From NCBI GenBank assembly GCA_036785325.1, contig JAXIVH010000001.1, positions 16,656,404-16,720,403 of the forward strand: DNA of 64,000 bases, read 5' to 3'. A program made the translations under genes and the position numbers. How positions within the stretch are numbered: the stretch's first letter is position 1; the number at the start of each line of letters is the position of its first letter. Origin of the DNA: Urophycis tenuis (lineage: Eukaryota; Chordata; Actinopteri; Gadiformes; Phycidae). The notes below the pieces were generated by a model. That model ran no database searches. It saw only the letters and a list, made by a program, of their open reading frames with translations, and was not told the origin of the DNA. Of this stretch, positions 1 through 10,782 are shown piece after piece.

Positions 1-41
1 TGCGTCGATGCGGAAGCATAAATGAAGCATAACCCAGCCTT

Positions 42-530
42 TAGATAGGCTTTGGCAAGATCTAGCCAAATGACAGAGAATGTGTTGTTATTTCTCTTGG
101 CTTCCTTGATGAGCTGGCTAATCACCGCTGTATGCTCCAGGCAGCCAGAATATCCTGGCACTCCTCCTTTTTGGACAGTGGGATTGATGAACTCATTGGC
201 AAGCAGGTATGTTGTTAGCCTTTTGGCGTTGATGGACCAGAAAATTTTCCCTTCTACATCCAGAAGGGAAATCTCCCGGAACTGGTCGAGTCTTGTGGAA
301 TTGAGCACTTTTGGCACAAAGTAGCCCTCTGCAAGAGTCCAGAGCCCGGGTTCCAGCTTCTTCTTCAACAATTTCCGTAGGAGCTTTGAGAGCCTCTTCA
401 GGAGAAGTGGGCAGCATTTGTAGATTTTATAGGTGGTGCCTGATGGCCCTGGGGCTGATGCCTTCCATGCTTTTTCCACCACTGCCCTCACTTCATCCAT
501 GGTGAAGTCATGCCATGTTAAAAGGGGTGT
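42..530 (-). pseudogene. Non-LTR retrotransposon reverse transcriptase fragment
   Basis: Read on the minus strand, about 160 codons are open and give a recognisable LINE-type reverse transcriptase core: APGPSGTTYKIYK, LDQFREISLLDVEGKIF, QKGGVPGYSGCLEHT and finally VIWLDLAKAY, the first catalytic-aspartate block. The similarity stops abruptly at about position 42, where unrelated sequence runs to the window edge. The palm and the YxDD block are therefore missing. This is a dead fragment interrupted by another repeat. I recognise the family as non-LTR but not the clade. Confidence 0.75.
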
Positions 531-1040
531 GTGGTGTAAGAATCGGCAGTTGCAAAGGGCATTCACCCAGGAGAATGCCCCTGGGGGGATCTCCATGGGC
601 AGCAGTCACACTGTTCTCTATGTCCTCCTTTGCACAAGACAGGGTCCCACCCTTGGGCTTTCCTAGTAGGTCTGTTGTGAACTGGAAAGGATTAGTACTA
701 GTACTATTATACTATAAGTATTGTATCCCAGATGTGATTTACAAAATGGTACCTGGGGTCCTTTCACATATTGTAAGGGAAATGTATTTATCTATGTATT
801 TATTTACGACCTGTTGAATTCTGATACATTTGTGTTCCATCCATGTTCAATCGTTACTTCTTGAGTTAGGTGCTCATTGTGTAGGGTCAAAAGGATCAAT
901 GTCATGTTTAGTTAGGAGAATATAAGCTTGTGCAGGAATAAAGAGAATTTATCTTTTGTCGCTTTCAGTTCAATCTTCATATCAAATTCAAGTGACACCG
1001 AAAATGATATCCTCTTCCAGAAGAGACAGCTGCACACCCA

Positions 1041-1090
1041 CGCGCACACGCACACACACACACACGCACACACACACACACACACACACG
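1041..1090. repeat. (CA)n microsatellite
   Basis: An imperfect CA array of about 50 bp with a few CG interruptions. Confidence 0.95.
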
Positions 1091-1430
1091 GTAGGTGAGA
1101 GTGCAAAGCATCCCCACCAAGATTGAGAAGAAACTTTGTGTTATTGTAAGATTGTAAAATGAAGCAAAAAAAGGTTGCACTGACACGAGACAATGAAATG
1201 AAAAGCCCTTAAAGTAGGTGTACCTTGAATACCAGCCTAATTGCGTTGAAAGGCGTGGATTCTTATTTTTCCCAGTTTTGGTTTAATTGGGGCATACTAC
1301 CACCTGTAAATTCTGGAGGATTAAAGCCTACTCAAGCCAAGTTACATTGGACTGGTGGGGAATTTTAGGTCAAGGTCTTTAAGGTCTTTAGCATAATAGA
1401 CTGTTGGACATGCATAACTTCAAAACCATT

Positions 1431-1490
1431 TGATAAGATAAGATAAGATATTCCTTTATTAATCCCCCTTAGGAGAAATTCACATGATGG
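1431..1490 (-). repeat. Retroposon 3' tail with TTATC units
   Basis: On the minus strand an interspersed-repeat body ends in GGAATATC followed by tandem TTATC units. Short simple-repeat tails of this kind are typical of L2/CR1-type LINEs and SINEs that use them. The 5' limit cannot be seen; the repeat may extend to about 1620. Confidence 0.45.
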
Positions 1491-1780
1491 AAGATCAGGT
1501 TGTGCCATGTGTGCTTCCAAGCTGTCCGATGGGGCTGAATTCTCTGGTTCGGGATCGTCTCTGTAAGAGTAGCCAGCTCGGGAATGAACGTGACAGAAAG
1601 CAGTGTTCACCAGGAACGTTTAAAGGTTTATTCAGATTAATTTTTTTTTAGATACATAATACATAAATACAGTTTGTGTGGAAATATTGTGAGAACATTG
1701 CATGAGAAACGTATAAGAACCTCAACTGTTGTTTTCCACAGTGTGAGAACAGACAGAAGCACAGTTGGCAATAACATTAA

Positions 1781-2366
1781 AGGAAAATGCCACCGTTTGT
1801 CCATACTGAACTACATTCTTCCCTGATCTTACACGATATGAAACATACCTATCTCACTTTCCTGCTTGCGCTCGATCGCTCTGGCATGTAGCGATACTTC
1901 GATAGCATGTAGCTTGGCCCAGTATATTCCTTAGGATCCAAAGGGGGGTGAAGTTAGAAGCGACCAAGCACTTTTACGTTTTCCCTATTTGAATATGGTT
2001 ACATGGGTAGTTACACGACCCAAGTATGGTTACACAAAATGAAACATGGCAATTTTTTAAGCGGATAAAAAAGGATAACTGTATGCAAAATAACACCTGG
2101 GAGCACTTCGACGTCGGCGCAGTAATATCATCACTCCTAAAAGATCCTCTCCCCCTTCCCCTGTTACTTCCGTCAATAGAACCAACTTAACCTGCACGCC
2201 GTCGCCTGCACTACCTGTAGTAGTAGAAGTAAAAAGTCACAGATACCTACATGCTATCGAAGTAGAGCTATGCGCCAGAGCGATCGAGTGCACGCATGAA
2301 AGTGAGAGAGGTATGCATCATATCGTCCAAGATCAGGTAAGTATGGACAAACGGTGACATTTTCCT
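1781..2366. mobile_element. TTAA-flanked MITE with long terminal inverted repeats
   Basis: The two ends are inverted copies of each other. The left arm is about 1781-1915 and the right arm about 2250-2366, both starting AGGAAAATG(C/T)CACCGTTTG. The arms pair over more than 110 bp with scattered mismatches and one gap of about 12 bp. TTAA lies immediately outside each end (1777-1780 and 2367-2370), the target duplication made by piggyBac and Kolobok transposases. The roughly 330-bp core has no transposase ORF, so this is a non-autonomous element. I cannot tell which of the two superfamilies mobilised it. Confidence 0.8.
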
Positions 2367-2384
2367 TTAAGCTAATAATGATAT

Positions 2385-3110
2385 AATAATAATAATAATA
2401 ATAACTTGGACTTATATAGCGCCTTTAAAGTACACAAGGTCGCTTTACAAAAAGTGTGGGAGGGGGGGCAAAAAAGGGGGGGGCAGGGGGGTTAGGGATC
2501 AAAGGACTTAGTGCAGAGAAATGTTTTGAGGTGCTTTTTGAACATGGGTAGGGATGAGGCAGAGCGGATGTGGAGTGGGAGACTGTTCCAGTTTGTTGGA
2601 GCATAGGCAGAGAAAGCCCTGTCCCCAAATGTTCGCAACCTTGTGCGGGGTATTGTCAGCAGGTCCTAGTCAGCGGACCGCAGGGAGCGTGACTGAGTGT
2701 AGGGGAGGAGGAGATCCTTGAGGTATTGTGGTGAGAGTCCATGGAGAGCTTTGTAGGTGAGCAAGAGGATCTTGTAGGTGATGCGTGACTTGACTGGCAA
2801 CCAGTGGAGCTGTTGGAGGATGGGATATTCTGCCAGGGCTTGGTGTTGGTTAGAACCCTGGCAGCTGAGTTCTGGACACGCTGGAGCCTGCTAAGTTCCT
2901 TGGAGGGCAGTCCAGGCAGGACACCGTTGCAGTAATCCAGGTGGGAGGTGATGAAGGTGTGGATGAGTGTTTCTGTGACTGAGTGCGTGAGTAAGGGCCG
3001 GAGTCGTGAGATGTTTCTGAGGTGATAGAAGGCAGACTTGGTGGTGTTGTTGATGTGAGACCGGAAGGAGATATACACAGGAGAGTGGAAGTTTAGCAGC
3101 ATACAATATC
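2385..3110 (-). mobile_element. 5'-truncated L2/Rex-like LINE (RT C-terminus and 3' tail)
   Basis: On the minus strand the segment encodes the end of a LINE reverse transcriptase (HLRNISRLRPLLTHS, TLIHTFITSHLDYCNG, LPSKELSRLQRVQNSAARVL). After a frameshifted region it ends in a 3' UTR with GGCGCTATATAAGTCCAAG and an ATT-repeat tail at 2385-2404. This layout is characteristic of L2/CR1/Rex-group LINEs in fish. The copy is 5'-truncated and dead. Confidence 0.85.
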
Positions 3111-4856
3111 AAATGAGGGTTATACATAATTCATATAGGAATGCATGACACAACTCCCAACAGCTTGGAAAAAGCAAGCATATTGTAGTATCTTGGTGTG
3201 TTGAGGAAAAGGAGAAACCACCGCTGACACGTCCCACTTGTATTAAGGGTTTATTACAAAGTAGAACAGTGTCAAAAAGGTCCAATTCTTGAGAAAGCCT
3301 CTGTGGCCAAATTCTGAGAACACTCTCCCAGAATTGTCCTAATGCATAGTTTAAAGAGGACATGCAGCTTTTTTTTTTCTTTGATCTTTTTAGCTTAATT
3401 GACCTTAACTTTGCAGGTGAATAGTTGTTGTGATGGTTCTATAACACTTTAATGCAAGTCTGTGCCCCCGGTCCGGTGGCAAACCCTTGTGGTATCCTCG
3501 GGTCTCGTGAAGTAACAACCTGCTTTACAGCACTACACACCCACAAACACGGAACCAGCTAGATATATACACAAGTAGCGAGGGGATTGTTATATTCATC
3601 ATGGGATCAGCCGACTAAAAAGAGACACAGGAACCCACCGTCGGAGGAACAGAAGAAGAGAAAAGGGGCGAAAGACCAGACATGAATAAACATTGGCCGA
3701 GCTTTTCAGGAATGGCATGAACTGAAAGAAGAAAACGAAAACTGCGAATCGGATGCCGATTCGGACGTGTTGCTGTTGAAATTGTAAGTACCCTTGAACT
3801 TTGTTCTCTTTTTTTTTCTTTGTATTGTGGCTTTCTCGATGTTGATAGTCTCTGTAAAAATGTGTTTGCTCGACCGCTTCATTGTGAGCCCTGTATGTTT
3901 CTAGCTTGTGTTCTTGATAGTCAGCTAGCGGGGGTGTTAGCGTAGCAGCTACTCGCTACCAAACACGTTTGTTTCCATGGTTGTTTTGCTGTTCGTCCGT
4001 CTCGTTGCCCAGGTACAGGTTAAATCCCAGAATCCAGGTTATTTTTGTTTATTTAGATCACTAGATCGCCCTTCGGATGCTTCAGATTTTGAGTGAGTGT
4101 TGCCTATGTGGCAAGGCTACGAGATTTATCTACTTTATAATTAAATGAAAACCCGACAACGCCACCTAGGGGAATTTCGCCCCAAGGAATTAGTATAGCA
4201 AGTAGTCGACGGTCAACTACAGGACACAGGTTCGAAAGACACAGGCACTGGACGTGATCCCAAAAAGATACATTTATTGCTCACAAAGTGGTTCTCTAAA
4301 AATATTTTAGCACAGGTTGTCAATATGACTCACAATCCACACGATATTACACAATCCGTATTTTCATTAAAATTGTTGCTGTATTGCTTTTAAAGTACAG
4401 GGATACAGGAGATTGAGGGCTCACCGGGCGAGATGACTTGCTGACGGGGAAAGGGGAAGGGTTCCTTATGCTACACCACACGTGAAAAACCACACAAATT
4501 GTTGACACCCAGGTGCACTATTGTACAGGAAAGTGAAGGGGACGACCACCACCAAATCAGCCAGCCACTCGCACCAGCAGCACCAACAGCTCCTGTCCCA
4601 CAAAGAAAAAAAAGAAAAGCAATATTAGGCAATACAACACGGAGATGGGGACTCACACTATAGGGGTCTATACACACACAAAGACAGAGAAGAAAAATTA
4701 ACAATGATTAACTGGCAACCGGCGCTAATAAAAACCAGTCCAGACAGAACAGCAGTAGAGACCCTAACGATGTAAAGGCCCGCTTCGGCAGATAAGCCAC
4801 TGGCAGGACGTGGAGGCTTCTTTCCTCCGGCACAAGAGGGGCGCACCACCGATGCA
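3111..4856. other. Repeat-derived intergenic stretch
   Basis: No complete gene is visible. At 3686-3787 (+) a short open segment reads INIGRAFQEWHELKEE and then stops. This resembles the start of a gene-like module found in many fish repeats, and I treat it as a relic. The right end, up to 4856, is the pre-insertion site of the Ty3 element and continues at 10144. Confidence 0.45.
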
Positions 4857-4861
4857 GTTTT

Positions 4862-5355
4862 TGTTATTAGTTTTGACTCCCTGGTTGCCCTACTGGACGG
4901 GAGTGGCATTGTGTGTGTTTTTGTTTTGGACACCATGTGCTTTTGTGTTTGTTCCCATGTGCCTCTGTTTGATTTTAAACTCCGCCCCTCTTTTGTCATA
5001 CCTGCCCTGCTCGTTATGTTAATTGATTTTCCCCCCTAGGTTTCCGTTGATTCAATTAGTTCCCCTTCCACTATTTAAGCACTGTCTGTTTTGTGTTCTG
5101 TGTCAGTTTGTAGCTCAGTTCCGGATGAGAAGTTTGCCTGTGCCTCTTTGCCTGTTTTCGGACTCTGTTTTCTGTGAATCCATTGTGAGTTATATTTTTA
5201 CCTTTCTGACTGGATCTTCTGTGAGTTCTCCTTTGGACATTTTTCCTTTTTTGCACCATTTTGTGCTATTGAATTTCTGTTTTGAATCAGCCATTAAAAC
5301 CTTGTTTTTGACTGCATCCGGTCTGCATTTGGGTCTTTGTCTGCAAACCATAACA
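4862..5355 (+). repeat. 5' LTR of the Ty3 chromovirus
   Basis: The LTR is 494 bp with TG...CA ends. A TATA-like TATTTAA sits at 5072-5078 and an ATTAAA-type polyadenylation signal near 5292. The R region is inferred to begin about 30 bp after the TATA box, near 5102. Confidence 0.93.
5072..5078 (+). promoter_or_regulatory. LTR TATA-like box
   Basis: TATTTAA lies 30 bp upstream of 5102, where the motif complementary to the primer-binding site begins. This matches normal TATA-to-start spacing. The 3' LTR carries the same box. Confidence 0.6.
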
Positions 5356-5371
5356 GTACAAACTGACCAAG
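5356..5371 (+). promoter_or_regulatory. Primer-binding site, self-priming type
   Basis: The 11 bases TACAAACTGAC (5357-5367), one base after the LTR, are the exact reverse complement of GTCAGTTTGTA at 5102-5112, the predicted 5' end of the element's own RNA. I see no tRNA 3'-end complement here. Tf1 of fission yeast and related sushi elements prime reverse transcription with the folded-back 5' end of their own transcript, and this arrangement fits that model. The RNA start itself is inferred from the TATA spacing. Confidence 0.7.
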
Positions 5372-6311
5372 ATGGACCCAGCAGACCCGAATCAGATGAG
5401 GGCTAGTCTCGAACAACAAGGCGCGCTCCTAGGGCGTCAGCAAACTCAGCTGGATACGGTAATTGCAAGCCTCAGAGACCTGACAGCCCAGATCCAGCCA
5501 CTCCAACTTGCTCAGTCGTCCACTCCGTCTGCCTCGAGCCTGCTACCAGTCAATGAGCCCAGACTGCCTCCACCTGAGAAGTATTCCGGTGAGCCCGGTA
5601 CCTGTCGTTCCTTCCTGTCCCAGTGCTCCCTTATATTTGAGCTCCAACCTACCACCTTTTCTTCTGGTAGAGCTAAAGTGGCCTATGTAATCACTCAGCT
5701 GTCTGGACGTGCCAGAGAATGGGGAACTGCCATGTGGGAGGCAGACTCACCTTCTTGTGCTGATTTCCAGGGGTTTTCATCCGAGATGAAGAGGATCTTT
5801 GACCGTTCCAAACACGGGCATGAGGCTGCACGCGAGCTACTTCATATGCGCCAGGGACGCAGGTCTGTGTCCGACTATGCAATCGATTTTCAAACTCTCG
5901 CTACCCGCACTCACTGGGGTGCTGATGCTCTGTTTGACACCTGTAAATGGCAGAATGACAGAATGACAGAATGGCCTGTCTGAAAACATCAAGGATGAGC
6001 TGGTGTCTCATGAGCTTCCCCGCACCTGTGACGGTCTGGTTAACCTGGCTATCCGCATTGACATGAGGCTACAAGAACGCCACCGGGCAAGAGCTTTTGA
6101 ACGTTCTCCAGGTACATATTCTGTCAGTCCAGCCATACAATCTCCCTCCCCCTCTACTGAGTCACCTGGACCAGAGCCCATGCAAGTAGACCGCACCCAC
6201 CTTACCCAAGCTGAACGACAGAGAAGGTTTAACTCCCGTTCCTGCCTGTACTGTGGCCAGCCAGGACACTTTGCGGCCTCCTGTCCAGTAAAAGCCAACG
6301 CTCGCCAGTAA
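5372..6311 (+). pseudogene. gag of the Ty3 chromovirus, frameshifted
   Basis: The first part (5372-5983) starts MDPADPNQMRASLEQQG, 16 bp after the LTR, and covers the N-terminal coil and most of the capsid region. The second part (to 6311) is in another frame and ends with a zinc knuckle, CLYCGQPGHFAASC (CX2CX4HX4C), followed by a stop. The break coincides with three tandem 8-bp units CAGAATG(A/G) at 5951-5974. Extra copies of this unit would shift the frame, so replication slippage is the likely cause. The element is probably non-autonomous for Gag. Confidence 0.85.
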
Positions 6312-6322
6312 GAGGGGTACTG

Positions 6323-9300
6323 GTGAGCGTGACACCCTTACAACCCTCCTCTGCAAAGCACACTCTCCTCCCAGCCACCCTGAAGTGGAGGAATCAACAA
6401 CAGGAGATAGGGGTGCTAGTGGACTCTGGTGCCGAGGAGAGCTTCATTGATGCTGGCTTTGTGGCTCAGTGGGAACTGCCCACTGTGGAACTCAAGAACC
6501 CCCTGGTGGCCAACGCCTTGAATGGGCTGAAGTTGGCCAACGTCACTAAAGTCACCGCACCGGTGAGTCTCTCTCTCTCTGGCAACCATCATGAACAGTC
6601 AATTTTTTATGTTATTGATTCACCACAAGCTCCTGTGGTTCTTGGTCACCCCTGGCTTGTTAAGCATAATCCCCACATTGACTGGGTGGGTAGGTGTATT
6701 ATGGGCTGGAGCCCTTTCTGCCACTCTAACTGCCTCCGTCATGCCCAGACTGTGCTGTCCCCAGCTTCTGAATCCCCAGAGGAGTTTCCAGATTTATCAG
6801 ACATTCCTCCAGACTACATGGACCTCAAGCCCGTCTTCAGTAAGTCCAAAGCCTCCTCTTTACCTCCTCATCGTCCCTATGATTGTGCAATTGGTCTCCT
6901 CCCGGGCACCTCTCCTCCTAGAGGTCGTCTGTATTCTCTGTCTCGGCCTGAAACGGAGGCGATGAACAAGTACGTCCAGGAGTCCCTTGCTGCAGGCATC
7001 ATCCGACCATCCTCGTCTCCTGCAGGAGCAGGATTTTTCTTTGTTGGGAAGAAGGATGGTTCGTTACGTCCGTGCATTGACTATAGAGGTCTCAACGATG
7101 TCACGGCGAAGAACCGGTACCCTCTCCCTCTTATGTCCTCAGCATTTGAACTCCTTCAGGGGGCCACTGTGTTCACTAAGCTTGACCTCAGGAACGCCTA
7201 TCACCTTGTCCGCATTCGTGAGGGCGATGAATGGAAAACAGCCTTCAACACCAGCTCTGGCCACTATGAGTACCTTGTCATGCCCTTCGGACTCACCAAC
7301 GCCCCTTCTGTTTTCCAAGCCTTAGTAAACGATGTCCTTAGAGATATGCTTAATCAATTTGTCTTTGTCTTTTTAGATGATATTTTAATCTTTTCAAAAT
7401 CTTTATCTGATCATGTCATCCATGTCCGTAGAGTCCTGCAACGCCTTCTGGAGAACCAACTTTTCGTCAAGGCCGAGAAATGTGAGTTTCACAAACACAC
7501 TGTTGCATTTTTGGGCCATGTGATCTCACCTGGGGCCATCCAAATGGATCAACAGAAGGTCAAAGCCGTTCTGGAGTGGCCAGCCCCCTCAACGCGTCGG
7601 GAACTACAAAGTTTCCTTGGATTTGCGAACTTTTACCGACGTTTCATTAGAAATTTCAGTGCGCTAGCAGCCCCCCTCACTGCCCTGACCTCCTCAGCGG
7701 TGAGGTTTATCTGGTCCCCAGCAGCAGAAGAGGCATTTCAGGGTCTGAAGCGACGATTCACCTCTGCTCCCATCCTGATCCAGCCTGACCCCAACCGGCA
7801 GTTCATAGTAGAGGTCGATGCATCCGAGGTTGGTGTTGGTGCCGTCCTCTCCCAACGCTCCGCCAAGGACAACAAGGTCCATCCATGTGCCTTCCTTTCT
7901 CATCGCCTGACTCCTGCTGAACAAAACTATGATGTGGGGAACAGGGAGTTGCTAGCGGTGAAGTTGGCCCTGGAGGAATGGAGGCATTGGCTGGAGGGTG
8001 CTTCGCTACCATTCTTGGTCTGGACTGACCATAAGAATCTTGAGTACATCCGTACTGCCAGGAGACTCAATCCTCGCCAGGCACGCTGGTCTCTCTTCTT
8101 CTCCAGATTTGACTTCACCTTGTCCTACCGCCCTGGACACAAGAATGTGAAGCCTGATGCGCTCTCGCGAAGGTTTCCATCCCGTGAGAGACCTCTAGAA
8201 TCCTACACAATTCTTCCTCCTCACTGTGTCTTCGGGGGAGTTCAATTTGAGATTGAATCAGCGGTAATATCTGCTCAGGCTGGTGAGGCAGGGCCCAGTC
8301 AATGTCCGAGTAATCGTCTGTATGTCCCTGACTCTGTCCGCCCACAGGTTTTGCAGTGGGGTCACTCCTCCCAGTTGTCCTGCCACCCTGGTTCCAGTCG
8401 AACTCAGGCCTTTATTGGAAGACGATTCTGGTGGCCATCCATGAGGAGGGACGTTCACGACTTCGTTCAATCATGCTTGGTTTGTGCGGGAAACAAGACC
8501 TCAACTCGACCCCCTGCTGGCCTGCTACAACCCCTGTCTGTACCCCGAAGACCATGGTCACATATATTGCTGGACTTTGTAACAGGCATGCCACCATCAG
8601 ACGGTAACACCACCATACTTACCGTTGTAGATCGTTTCTCCAAGTCTGTCCATTTCATCCCTCTTCCTAAACTTCCTTCAGCCAAGGACACGGCCAGTGT
8701 AATGGTGCAACATGTATTCAGGATTCATGGTTTACCTGTGGAGGTGGTGTCGGACAGGGGTCCACAATTCACATCTGCCTTTTGGAAAGCCTTTTGTAAA
8801 TTGCTTGGTGCCTCCGTTTGTTTGTCTTCGGGGTTTCATCCGCAGAGCAATGGCCAGACCGAGAGGGCGAATCAACAGCTGGAGACAGTGCTGCGTTGCT
8901 TGGCCTCTCAGAATCCCACCTCTTGGAGCCAACGCCTTCCATGGGCAGAGTATGCCATCAACTCGCACATCTCCTCCTCCACAGGCCGGTCACCCTTCGA
9001 GTGCTCCTTGGGCTACCAGCCACCTCTGTTCCCGGACCAGGAGAGGGAGGTTGGTGTCCCTTCTGCTGAGGCCTTCATTCGTCGCTGCCGTGGGACATGG
9101 AGGCGCACACGCTCTGCCCTTCTCCGCTCTTCTGTCAGAATGAAGACCCAGGCTGACAAGCATCGATCCCGACCCCCTCGATATCGCCAGGGACAGCGTG
9201 TGTGGCTGTCGACCCAAGACCTACCCCTAAAGACTGAGTCCCGTAAGCTTTCCCCCCGTTTTATCGGACCCTTCCCCATTGCCAAGGTCATCAGCCCAAC

Positions 9301-9637
9301 AGCAGTCCGCCTCAAGCTCCCTGCCCCCCTGCGCCGCATTCACCCCACCTTTCATGTGTCTAAAGTCAAGCCATTCATTTGTAGCCCCCTGCATCCCACC
9401 CCTAAGCCTCCTCCTCCCCCTAGGCTCATTGATGGCTCTGAGGTATACACCGTCCGGCGGCTGTTGGACGTCCGGAGCCGGGGCCGTGGACTCCAGTACC
9501 TCGTAGACTGGGAGGGCTATGGCCCTGAGGAGAGGTGCTGGGTCCCAGCTCGGGACGTCTTGGCCCCGGGGCTACTCAAGGACTTTCATCGCCAACACCC
9601 TATCCCGCCCAAGGGGACGCCAGGAGGCGTCCGTTAG
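6323..9637 (+). CDS. pol polyprotein of the Ty3 chromovirus
   Basis: This is a single open frame of about 1104 codons. Domains in order: retropepsin-like protease with VDSGAEESF (about residue 34); reverse transcriptase with KLDLRNAYHLVRI, MPFGLTNAPSVFQ and the catalytic FLDD (about 352); RNase H starting VEVDAS (about 496); integrase with a CLVC zinc-binding block (about 718), then the core aspartates in LLDFVTGMP (about 751) and VVSDRGPQF (about 808); and a C-terminal chromodomain at about 1040-1085 (YLVDWEGYG). The frame differs from that of gag. The first codon in the frame is GTG, so translation probably depends on frameshifting from gag. All catalytic motifs I can see are intact, unlike gag. 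Confidence 0.93.
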   Translation: MSVTPLQPSSAKHTLLPATLKWRNQQQEIGVLVDSGAEESFIDAGFVAQWELPTVELKNPLVANALNGLKLANVTKVTAPVSLSLSGNHHEQSIFYVIDSPQAPVVLGHPWLVKHNPHIDWVGRCIMGWSPFCHSNCLRHAQTVLSPASESPEEFPDLSDIPPDYMDLKPVFSKSKASSLPPHRPYDCAIGLLPGTSPPRGRLYSLSRPETEAMNKYVQESLAAGIIRPSSSPAGAGFFFVGKKDGSLRPCIDYRGLNDVTAKNRYPLPLMSSAFELLQGATVFTKLDLRNAYHLVRIREGDEWKTAFNTSSGHYEYLVMPFGLTNAPSVFQALVNDVLRDMLNQFVFVFLDDILIFSKSLSDHVIHVRRVLQRLLENQLFVKAEKCEFHKHTVAFLGHVISPGAIQMDQQKVKAVLEWPAPSTRRELQSFLGFANFYRRFIRNFSALAAPLTALTSSAVRFIWSPAAEEAFQGLKRRFTSAPILIQPDPNRQFIVEVDASEVGVGAVLSQRSAKDNKVHPCAFLSHRLTPAEQNYDVGNRELLAVKLALEEWRHWLEGASLPFLVWTDHKNLEYIRTARRLNPRQARWSLFFSRFDFTLSYRPGHKNVKPDALSRRFPSRERPLESYTILPPHCVFGGVQFEIESAVISAQAGEAGPSQCPSNRLYVPDSVRPQVLQWGHSSQLSCHPGSSRTQAFIGRRFWWPSMRRDVHDFVQSCLVCAGNKTSTRPPAGLLQPLSVPRRPWSHILLDFVTGMPPSDGNTTILTVVDRFSKSVHFIPLPKLPSAKDTASVMVQHVFRIHGLPVEVVSDRGPQFTSAFWKAFCKLLGASVCLSSGFHPQSNGQTERANQQLETVLRCLASQNPTSWSQRLPWAEYAINSHISSSTGRSPFECSLGYQPPLFPDQEREVGVPSAEAFIRRCRGTWRRTRSALLRSSVRMKTQADKHRSRPPRYRQGQRVWLSTQDLPLKTESRKLSPRFIGPFPIAKVISPTAVRLKLPAPLRRIHPTFHVSKVKPFICSPLHPTPKPPPPPRLIDGSEVYTVRRLLDVRSRGRGLQYLVDWEGYGPEERCWVPARDVLAPGLLKDFHRQHPIPPKGTPGGVR

Positions 9638-9648
9638 AGAGGGGGTAT

Positions 9649-10138
9649 TGTTAGTAGTTTTGACTCCCTGGTTGCCCTACTGGACGGGAGTGGCATTGTG
9701 TGTGTTTTTGTTTTGGACACCATGTGCTTTTGTGTTTGTTCCCATGTGCCTCTGTTTGATTTTAAACTCCGCCCCTCTTTTGTCATACCTGCCCTGCTCG
9801 TTATGTTAATTGATTTTCCCCCCTAGGTTTCCGTTGATTCAATTAGTTCCCCTTCCACTATTTAAGCACTGTCTGTTTTGTGTTCTGTGTCAGTTTGTAG
9901 CTCAGTTCCGGATGAGAAGTTTGCCTGTGCCTCTTTGCCTGTTTTCGGACTCTGTTTTCTGTGAATCCATTGTGAGTTATATTTTTACCTTTCTGACTGG
10001 ATCTTCTGTGAGTTCTCCTTTGGACATTTTTCCTTTTTTGCACCATTTTGTGCTATTGAATTTCTGTTTTGAATCAGCCATTAAAACCTTGTTTTTGACT
10101 GCATCCGGTCTGCATTTGGGTCTTTGCAAACCATAACA
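9649..10138 (+). repeat. 3' LTR of the Ty3 chromovirus
   Basis: The LTR is 490 bp and nearly identical to the 5' LTR. The clearest difference is a 4-bp deletion near the end (CTTTGCAAACC against CTTTGTCTGCAAACC). Confidence 0.93.
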
Positions 10139-10143
10139 GTTTT

Positions 10144-10782
10144 GACTTCGAAAGTGGATACCACGCAACGCATGGACAATTACGCACCGGCTTGACGGCC
10201 ACGCTTCCCCGCTCCCAGCCTCAGTCGGCAAATAAGCCAACACTGAGGATGCAAAATGAGGAGACACACACACACACCGCACGCCGTGCCGCGACTGGAC
10301 CGCCACACACGCACACCACGCTGAAGCAGTGCTCCCGCAGCTGCAACCTCCAGCCCAACAACTGGCCGACTATTACCGGTATGAAAAGTAAACTGCGCTC
10401 CACTAGGCCCCGCGACAGCCACGCCAGACCAAGCCACACTGCCCAAGTCAGAATCTGCCCTGGAGAAGACACACACCTGAAACGATTCTCACCCACCTAT
10501 AATGATTACGGGACCGCCCCGTGGCCAAAATTGATGACGCACAGTGGGCGGGGAGCAGAGGTGGAAAGCCACAATGATTTAATACATCCCAAGTACCAAA
10601 AATTAGGAGTGAGTGGAGCCACTCTGCCACACCTATATCTTATCATGTGATATGTTCGGCTGACCATATAATGCAGTACCCTGCACGAGAGCTGCTAGTT
10701 AGCACATGTTCATAATCTTTTTTCGTGCTGACTGATATAATTTGCTGCCTGTACGTTCTCATGTGATATTACTTTTGTGCAG
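10144..10782. other. Continuation of the pre-insertion locus, no supported gene
   Basis: This sequence would join 4856 if the Ty3 element were removed. A plus-strand ORF of 152 codons (10192-10650) has no recognisable domain and is biased by a CA-rich tract. I do not call it a gene. Confidence 0.5.

Larger units (their letters stand above)
531..1780. other. Intergenic stretch, no supported gene
   Basis: No gene is supported here. The stretch contains a CA microsatellite (1041-1090) and a repeat whose end reads as tandem GATAA units followed by a segment often seen as an interspersed-repeat tail (about 1431-1490). The short ORFs have no recognisable domain. Confidence 0.6.
4857..10143 (+). 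mobile_element. Ty3/gypsy chromovirus, complete, recent insertion
   Basis: This is a full-length LTR retrotransposon. It has two LTRs (4862-5355 and 9649-10138) that start TGTTA, end ATAACA and differ mainly by a 4-bp indel. A 5-bp target duplication GTTTT lies outside each LTR (4857-4861 and 10139-10143). The order is gag, protease, RT, RNase H, integrase, chromodomain. A purine run at about 9635-9645 just before the 3' LTR is the likely polypurine tract. The chromodomain and layout place it with the fish chromoviruses (sushi/Tf1-related). Near-identical LTRs indicate a young insertion, although gag is now frameshifted. Confidence 0.95.

Noticed and set aside
5023..5406. ORF of 127 codons in the LTR and the same ORF at 9810-10136
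   Set aside because: It lies within LTR non-coding sequence, has no domain and is repeated only because the LTR is.
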